DNA of 64,000 nt, from assembly GCA_949318235.1 (NCBI GenBank), contig OX439129.1, positions 38,285,101 through 38,349,100 of the forward strand, given 5' to 3'. The DNA comes from Ecdyonurus torrentis (lineage: Eukaryota; Arthropoda; Insecta; Ephemeroptera; Heptageniidae). The position numbers and the translations under genes were made by a program. The notes under the pieces were generated by a model, which saw only the letters and a list, made by a program, of their open reading frames with translations, had not been told where the DNA came from and searched no databases. Shown here piece by piece: positions 39,937-64,000 of this stretch; the first letter of the stretch is position 1, and each line of letters begins with the position of its first letter.

Positions 39937-41854
39937 GAATATATATAAAAGAAAATAGTGTGTAGTATGATTAAAGCATGTTAAATTGAAAATTACTTGA
40001 AACACTATAATTTTGTACATTATTTGTAAATAGGATCACATTTCTAGCATCCTAACATATCAAAGACTGTACACATGTTTTTTCTTAAGTATTGTTCACA
40101 TGGAGTGAAAAATCGACGTCCGTCAACGTATATTGACGGAAACTGACGGTTACGCGAATTTGTTTGTTTCACATGAGAAAAAAATTCGCATACTGCGCAT
40201 GCGCAGGAAAACTGACGGATACCTACGGATCGAGCTGCGCTAATATAAACATATCGCCCCTTTCACATGCACTATTGTTGACGGATACTGACGGATGGAG
40301 CTGCGCTTATGTAAACAAATGCAACCGTTCACATGCACCCGTCAGTACCCGTCATTTTGACAGATAGCGACGGGTAGAAAAGCTGGGTGTTGCCAGCTTT
40401 GCCCGTCAGTATCCGTCGGTATCCGTCAGTTTTAAAATCATGTGAAAGGGTTCATTTTTTTTACATTACAAACAAGTTGCAACAATACTTTTTCAACTTT
40501 GTTTACCCGTCGACGTCCGTCGACGGACGTTAAGTTTTCACTCCATGTGAATGATACTTTATTCGTTCCAAAAAATTGTAAAATAAATAATTTTTAAATA
40601 AATGAACACAGGTCTTTGGACTCATCAACAGCAAGTAGCTAACAAAAACCGCTACTCCTTATGCATGTTGTCTGTGTTGCACGCTTGCTATTCAAGATTG
40701 GAATAAGACAGCCAAGCAAACTGTATGTCCCCCCTCCGCCTGCTAAAATTCCCAAATTCTAGCAACTGTACAAGAACAATACTCTTGCTTGACTGCCCTG
40801 TTCGATTCATGCTAGTTACAACATTATTTATTTATACGGAAGAGTGAAAAAAGTAATAAAATCATGATAGAAATTTGAGATAGAATTTTCATGCATTTAT
40901 TGATTCTAATATTATTTTTATGCACATGCACACACATAATTTAATTTTGGCATGTCATTTTTTAAATTGATACTTAAGAGTACAGGAACTCTAATTATCG
41001 ATGTTGTTTCGAATAATGTGTGTATCTCATTTGTTGTCACTTGTAGCAAAATGTGTATCTCGTTATTTGTCACGTGCAGCAAAATGTGTATCTCATTATT
41101 TGTCGTGAAGCAAAATGTCTATCTTTTTTCCGAATGTTATGTAAATAGCACGTTCGACTTACACATATTGCTTCATGTGACAAAAAACGAGATACACATT
41201 TTGCTACGTGTGAAAAAAAACGAGATATACATTTTACTTACCTTGACAAAAACGAGATACACAATATGTCATATTGTTCACAACAACATCGATATGTAAA
41301 AAAATTAAGGGAAATTTGTTGGATTACATATTTTTGAAATTTTAATATCATCAAGTTAATTTTATTTCTTACCCTCTTTTATGGCCACAGGTTCTGAATA
41401 ATTTTTTTCTTAGAATTTCATATAAACATTAAAAAGGTAGTGCGGGAAAAAGAAATCACTTGATAGTTTATTGTGTATACCCCCCCTCTCCCAGTCATCT
41501 TGTAATTAGTAAATTACCTTTAGTTGAGGGGAAAAATTAATAAAATTCACTTTAAAATATTTGTAGTACTGTACATTAACTTTATGTTATAGTAAAATAA
41601 TAATTTTTGTTTTTAGGCATCCAGCCCAAGTAGCTCAAAGCCCATGGGTTTTGTTCGTCCTCCTGCATTGCCTTCGCAAGGGCCAAGTGTGCCGTTTTCT
41701 GCTGCTAAAGGACCTCATCTTACTTACAACATTCCACCCATTAATGACAACGAGAAAACATTAAATATTGATCCTAATGAGCAGCCACCTCCACCATATT
41801 CTAGCTTCCCACCAGATGTTACTGACACCAATAAGCAGGTTTGTTTGGTATACC

Positions 41855-41886
<32 letters not shown>

Positions 41887-42361
41887 ATAGAAATTAGCAG
41901 GAGCAAGATTGAAGCTCATTGAATTAAAAAATTAATAGAATGCAAAGATTCTCTAATAAATTGTTAGTTAATGTAATAGGTAATCATGTCCCAATTAACT
42001 AAATTAGAAAATCTTTGCGTTTTAATAATTTCCTATACAATGTGCTCTATCTTCTACTATTTTCTATTATTATTATTATTATTTTTAATTTGTTAAATAA
42101 TAATATGTTATAAATATTATGTTTTTATGTTATAAACTAACATTTTTGGCATAATTTTTCTGCATTGGAATTTTTCAGAGTGCTAACTTTCCAAAACCTG
42201 CTCCACGCTCTAAGCTTGACAATAACATGGAGCTGCCAGAGCTGCCCTCTGTGCCATCAGATAGTTTTCCTGTACCTGGGCCAGTTAATAACACAAGCAA
42301 TGATGACATTGACTTTGATGATTTAACACGTCGCTTTGAAGATCTAAAGAAGAGGAAGTAG
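34680..42361 (+). CDS. IST1: IST1 homologue, ESCRT-III regulator, 393 aa
   Basis: IST1 binds CHMP1 and the MIT domains of VPS4 and spastin to regulate ESCRT-III in cytokinesis and endosomal sorting. Six exons: 34680-34948, 38140-38272, 39115-39258, 39563-39793, 41617-41838 and 42179-42361. The N-terminal IST1 helical domain (about 1-182) includes NLRLAINRLKLLEKKKTEIA, QKARKEIADYISAGKYERAK, IREDYLVEAMEI, APRLQADVAELK and LVEQYLIEIAKNYNVSYEPD. A Pro/Gly-rich linker follows with a run of 12 Gly. The C-terminus has ELPELPSVP and DIDFDDLTRRFEDLKKRK (376-393), the MIT-interacting motif. The ATG at 34680 gives MFSSGCNYAKLKTNLRL; the in-frame upstream TTG is not used as a start. Slightly longer than human IST1 (about 366 aa). 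Confidence 0.96.
35035..36569. mobile_element. hAT-type non-autonomous transposon, 1535 bp, perfect 8-bp target duplication
   Basis: Terminal inverted repeats CAGTGTTTTAGTCC and CAGGGTTGTAGTCC, with ATACATAT duplicated at 35027-35034 and 36570-36577. These features define a hAT insertion to the base. It lies in IST1 intron 1. Subterminal GGTGGGACGC motifs repeat near both ends. A GC-rich block (about 35480-35790) in the middle has different composition from the rest and may be captured or inserted DNA. No transposase frame is visible. Confidence 0.85.
36788..37880. mobile_element. Tc1/mariner-like element with about 300-bp terminal inverted repeats
   Basis: The ends CAGTCGAAGACAAATAAAAG are inverted and flanked by TA (36786-36787, 37881-37882). 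The arms stay near-identical through GCCACTAGAGGCCACCAC and TTCTTGGCTGCTTGGCTGGC to a CT/GA microsatellite. Both arms show the same short frame (starting MPLEATTIGYVENSL), which merely reflects the inverted repeat. The interior is AT-rich with no transposase. A small relative is at 62171-62442. Confidence 0.78.
37926..37989. repeat. Poly-A tract, over 60 bp
   Basis: An uninterrupted A run in IST1 intron 1, 45 bp outside the Tc1-like element. No SINE or LINE body was recognised beside it. Confidence 0.9.
38888..39017. mobile_element. Palindromic MITE, copy 2
   Basis: It matches 25126-25259 (AATGGAACACTTGCAAT on the left, ATTGCAAGTGGTCCATT on the right). It lies in IST1 intron 2. Confidence 0.7.
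40088..40558. mobile_element. 471-bp palindromic MITE carrying a CGTCAGT motif array
   Basis: The ends AGTATTGTTCACATGGAGTG and, inverted, AGTATCATTCACATGGAGTG are flanked by TTA (40085-40087, 40559-40561). The interior is built of variants of GACGGATACTGACGG in both orientations, with a GC content well above the flanks. TTA suggests PIF/Harbinger-type mobilisation. It lies in IST1 intron 4. Confidence 0.72.
40996..41294. mobile_element. Palindromic element with a repeated GCAAAATGTGTATCTCG unit, copy 1
   Basis: The inverted ends TATCGATGTTGTT enclose three to four copies per arm of a unit of about 30 bp (GCAAAATGTGTATCTCGTTA then TTTGTCACGT). A second member with the same architecture is at 60852-61138. 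The arms are so regular that open frames with the same repeated peptide appear on either strand; these are not genes. Confidence 0.7.
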
Positions 42362-44116
42362 ATGCAATTTCACTGCATGCTTAAGTTATATTGTTAAAAA
42401 TATTTATATATATTTCTTGCCTCTTGTATTATATTATATTATACGGTAGTTGTACCAATTTTGATAGGATGCACCATATTAGGTTAAACACAATTTTTCA
42501 CAAAACATGGCAGTATAATAATATTGGGTTAGTTTAGTACTTAGCTACTTAGCTAAGCAGTTCAAACGCATATATTTTTTAAATTTAGTCTGCTCAAGTC
42601 TGTTAAAATTGGCTTTAAAATGCATAATTCTGCCACCGTTGGTGCTCAATTAAAATTAGTACACAGCCAGTATATTATTATTGTAACAAAAGGAACAACT
42701 TTATAATCATTTTACCTGTTTCTATGTAATGAAACTAACATGATATAAAAATGCCTAAAATTATTGCTATTTTAATTAAAACTAATAAAAAAATCTAAGC
42801 TATTTTTATCACAGCTTAGTCTATAGGTGGACACAAAATAGTACATAAAATTGCTTTAATTCTATAGGCTATTAAAGTTGTGTAAAACATTGCTTACCTA
42901 TTTTTACTATTTTGAGGGGAAAAAAATACAATCTATATTTGCCTACTATGATATATCATAATCTTTTACATCAACAATCAACGTTGATTTAATATGATAT
43001 TGTTTTATCTTTTTAATTAAGATGTGTATTAAGATTGTGTATTAAATATTGTATATACAATTTTGAAATTTTATAATTATTTTAATATAAAAATAGAATA
43101 TTTGTTGTATATCAAAAATTTTAAACTATCCCAGCATAGAAATTTATTTGGTGAGAGAGTGTTTGTACCTTTTTGTTTTTACTGCTATTATTATTATTAT
43201 TTTTTGTTATTCTCTTATATAATTTCTTTACAAAAATACCACTTATAGTAATTTGTTTAATTGTGTGTATTTAACAGGCAACTTGAAAATTGAAATAATT
43301 TACTTTACTTTAAATTTTATATAATTATATGAATTAATTAAAAGAAGGAGAGGCGATGGATTGTTTTATTTTAAGTGCAAATGTGTTAATTTATATTTTT
43401 ATTGAAAAAAGTGTCAGCTATATTCATGACGACACACAAAGTATAAAATAAACAAAAAATAACAACAATATAATAAAATGATGGTCTTTTATATAAAATT
43501 ATAGGAGCCCCTTTTTATATTTTGTTTTATTGTCCACACACCGAATAATAACACAAATTTTATCAAGAAACAAGAAACTTTTTTTTTTTCATTTCTTTGA
43601 TTTTTATTTTTCATTTGCCATGAATGCCATGATACAGTCATTCAGTTAAATATAAGAGCCCCCCTCTGGAGTTCTATTAAAAAAAAATGCCTTTTAATAA
43701 AAATATATATTTATAGTTTGATTTGATATATTTTTAACCTGCTTTATTGCCTTTTTACTAGGATTTTATATGTGTACAGTATTTAGAATAGAACCTCCCC
43801 TCCACCTTTTACAGGGAGGGGAGTCCCAATATAAGAGTACTGTGGATGCTGTGGATGAAACAAAAAGGGACGCACAGGAAAGATATTGGGGGGGGGGGGG
43901 GGGGGGGGGGGGCAGGTAAAATTTTAAATAAACGTGCATAAACGTGCGAGTGTTAAAAGTAGAAACTAATGGCGCTAGTAGTAGTGGTGGGTGGGTTTGC
44001 CTTTGCGAGTTCGATAAGACCCTTTTTAAAGAATAAAAATGTCATTTTTCATTAAAGATGACAAGTTTATTTAATTAATTTCCAATAATACTGTCGTGGG
44101 TGATTGCCAACATAAA
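42362..44116. other. IST1 3' UTR and intergenic DNA
   Basis: Several AATAAA candidates (for example 42784-42789), so the IST1 end cannot be fixed. A run of 25 G lies at 43888-43912, preceded by AAAGGGACGCACAGGA, faintly like the ends of the 30863 hAT-like element. No gene seen. Confidence 0.5.
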
Positions 44117-61637
<17,521 letters not shown>

Positions 61638-62170
61638 TTCTACTTAAAAAAAAAAGAGAGCTTATAATGTAACTTCTGCTTTATAATAATCCGATCATCT
61701 AATGCAGATGATCTTCAGTTCTGATTTACAGTATCTTATTTATATATATAGGTCTATTTATATATATATATATATATTTATTTTAATTTGTATCTTAATT
61801 ATGTTTGATATTTGTCTTTATACTAGCCATACTGCAGGGAAGTAGGATTTGACATTATTACACATAGAGCAGTTAAATGTTGAATTTAGAAAAAGTACAG
61901 AAATATATTATATAAATGTATATTATTCTCTCTAAAGTGGCCAAATTAGTAATGTCATATTAACTGTTGTCTAAATCTAATATTTTGCTTCTTTTTTTGT
62001 GGCGTGTTAAATTTTAGAGAGTATTCATTCCAAATGAAAAGCCATAAAAATTTAATAAATCTTGTAAAAAGTAGAGACCATCAGTTTGCTCATTTTATTA
62101 GTTTTCCTACATTTAATTAAACATGACATTATTCTTGCATCCCTTTCCATTTATTGTGTCTTTATATGTA
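61638..62170. other. RPS6KC1 3' UTR and downstream DNA
   Basis: AT-rich with short TA tracts. AATAAA at 62054-62059 is the best polyadenylation candidate. No gene seen. Confidence 0.5.
62054..62059 (+). promoter_or_regulatory. Candidate polyadenylation signal, RPS6KC1-like gene
   Basis: AATAAA lies 417 nt after the stop. Confidence 0.45.
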
Positions 62171-62442
62171 CAGTTTCAGACAAATGAAAGGTAACCATTT
62201 AAAATTGCTGCTTTTTTTGTGTGCCTCAATCTTTATGTGGAAACTATATTATTACATCATATTCACAAGCTTCATGAAGCATGTTTGGCTTGCTGGCTAA
62301 AGCAACTTATTTGATAGAGAACGCCACACCTGAGCCTGCATCAAGAAACGATAATGTGACGTAACAATATCATTTACACAAAATTGGAGGCGCGCAAAAT
62401 AGCAACACGCTTAAACGGTTCCCTTTAATTAGTCTAAAACTG
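62171..62442. mobile_element. Small Tc1/mariner-like MITE
   Basis: The ends CAGTTTCAGACAAATGAAAG and, inverted, CAGTTTTAGACTAATTAAAG are flanked by TA (62169-62170, 62443-62444). It is related to the ends of 36788-37880 and also shares a GGCGCGCAAAA motif in the arm. Confidence 0.7.
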
Positions 62443-62826
62443 TACAGACTCTGCAATTAAAAATGAAAATTTCAGCACTTAAATGGAAAAACCATATAAA
62501 CATACAAGAGTGGGTGAGTTACTTTCTACCACAAACTCAAGAAGATTGGTGGTGAGAAATCTTTGTGACCAGCATTCCAAATAGTTTTGAAGACTAATGA
62601 ACGAGTGGCTCTCTTTCTCTTTGTTTGCCTGAATGTTTCAAGCAGCTCTTATATTGAGGCACCCTGATATTGCATTACAATGCAGTGAACTATATACATA
62701 CAGTCTAGCAGTCTAGATGACAAAGATTTCTCCTCTCTTCTTAAGTTTGTGGTGGTAGAGACACCCACTAAACTTTTTTCCCCATACAAACTCTGCAAAT
62801 TTCATTTTTAAATGCAGCGTATGTAC

Positions 62827-63868
62827 TAGTGCTGTCGAAATCCGGATAAAATTATTATCCGGATTTCGGATAGAAAAATATCTGGATCGATGGATCCGGA
62901 TTTGGCGGACAGAAAATTATCCGGATTTATTGATCCATTTTAAACCCGGATCTGATCCGGATCGTATCCGGATAATAAAAATTCGGATCGATCTGGATCG
63001 TAAAAAATCCGGATTGTATCTGGATCGTAAAAAATCCGGATCGTATCTGGATAGTAAAAATCCAGATCATTTTTGAATTGTTTGAAATTTATTGAATCAA
63101 TCCATGCTATTTTAAATGCGATCAGTCAAAATTCTATACATTTTGCTGTTTATTTATAATGCTCGTATTCCCACACCACAAATAATTTTGCGTACAACTT
63201 CAATTTTAGTTCAAATAATACATATTACACGAATAATGATCGAGAAATCAGAATGTTAGTTCTATTAGCTAACAAGATACCCTAAGAAATAATTCAACAC
63301 AACTTCAGTTTAAAAACTTTATAATCGTGATTAGACAATCTATAAGTGATCATCGAAGTTAAGCAACATCAAGTGAAGTCAATACTTGGATGGGTGAACG
63401 TTGTAAATTTTGCTTTTTAAATTTATATTCCTGGCGCACAGACCAAACACGGATATAGCGACAATAGTGTGCTCTCTAATAGAAAAAAAAAAAAAAAAAA
63501 ACAACACAAAACACAAAAAAAAAAAAAATTAATAATAATAATAATAAAAAAAAAAAAATATATATATTTAAAAATTAAAAATCCGTTATCTGTATATTGC
63601 GATCCGAATCATGATCTGGATATGTATCTGGATTAATATTATTAATATTAGGTGTATCATAATTCTTGCGTCGGATATGTCAAGAATAGCATGAATTTAT
63701 ATACAATTTAGTAATAAATATTTTGTAATTATTGCAATGCGTGATCCGGATCACGATCTGGATCAAATTATCCGGATCAAAATAATCCAGATCGCGATCC
63801 GGATCAAAATTATCCAGATCGCTGATCCGGATAGAAATTTAAAATCCGGATTTTTTTTGACAGCCCTA
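62827..63868. mobile_element. hAT-type element with an ATCCGGAT motif array and perfect 8-bp duplication
   Basis: The ends TAGTGCTGTCGAAATCCGGA and, inverted, TAGGGCTGTCAAAAAAAATC lie between copies of GTATGTAC (62819-62826, 63869-63876). Both subterminal regions are dense arrays of ATCCGGATC variants. The middle holds a 5S-like fragment (63346-63405) followed by an A-rich tail (63482-63560), which looks like a SINE inserted inside. There is no transposase. The short frame near 63737 is repeat translation. Confidence 0.85.
63346..63405 (+). mobile_element. 5S rRNA-derived (SINE3-like) fragment
   Basis: GTGATCATCGAAGTTAAGCA, then AATACTTGGATGGGTGAACG, match the internal promoter and 3' half of 5S rRNA with scattered changes. 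About 80 nt further on comes a poly-A tract. It is consistent with a 5S-headed SINE inside the hAT element. Confidence 0.6.
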
Positions 63869-64000
63869 GTATGTACGTACATTATATTATTAATGTGTAT
63901 TAAAAACAAAACAAAACAAACTATTTGTCACTAATTTAAAAACTTGTTTAGCAGCTTTAAGAACTAATATGACAAGTTCTATATGAATGCTGATTTACTT

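Overview
The window is AT-rich arthropod nuclear DNA. Two things point to an arthropod: a cluster of genes for secreted cuticle proteins with the Rebers-Riddiford (RR) chitin-binding domain, and four spliced housekeeping genes with GT-AG introns. I cannot name the order from sequence alone; the RR-2 proteins look insect-like. All gene models below were assembled by hand from open frames and splice signals. Every exon length fits its phase.

Layout. 1-6.8 kb: no protein gene, but several non-autonomous DNA transposons and microsatellites. 6.8-21.8 kb: four RR cuticle genes, three on + and one on -. The two RR-2 paralogues (6855-7857 and 10398-11122) are almost identical over their first ~390 bp of exon 2. 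22-24 kb: small inverted-repeat elements. 23.6-27.3 kb (-): a PRELID2-like mitochondrial lipid-transfer protein. It lies head to head with 28.6-33.1 kb (+), an AFG1L-like mitochondrial AAA ATPase; their start codons are 1.3 kb apart and the putative transcription starts are about 0.4 kb apart. 34.7-42.4 kb (+): IST1, the ESCRT-III regulator. 44.1-61.6 kb (+): RPS6KC1-like, with PX, MIT and degenerate kinase domains, in 16 exons. The rest has no recognisable gene.

The introns and intergenic DNA are very rich in inverted-repeat elements. Several boundaries can be set to the base from target-site duplications: 8-bp (hAT type) at 35035-36569 and 62827-63868, TTAA at 44608-51751 and 46754-47069, TTA at 22402-22558 and 40088-40558, and TA at many Tc1/mariner-like ones. 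RPS6KC1 intron 2 holds a three-level nest: a TTAA fold-back element of about 4.3 kb, with a 2.9-kb element inserted in its left terminal repeat, which itself carries a TTAA MITE. A group of elements with CCCT-type ends and 2-bp duplications each carry a different short palindromic motif multiplied many times.

The most notable single object is a complete minimal type-I hammerhead ribozyme at 60228-60272. All core positions and three helices are intact, and stem III is the palindrome ACCGGT. It sits about 60 nt downstream of a TATA box and TCAGT-type initiators, in a GC-rich island inside RPS6KC1 intron 15. This is the arrangement expected of a Penelope-like element terminal repeat or a related retrozyme.
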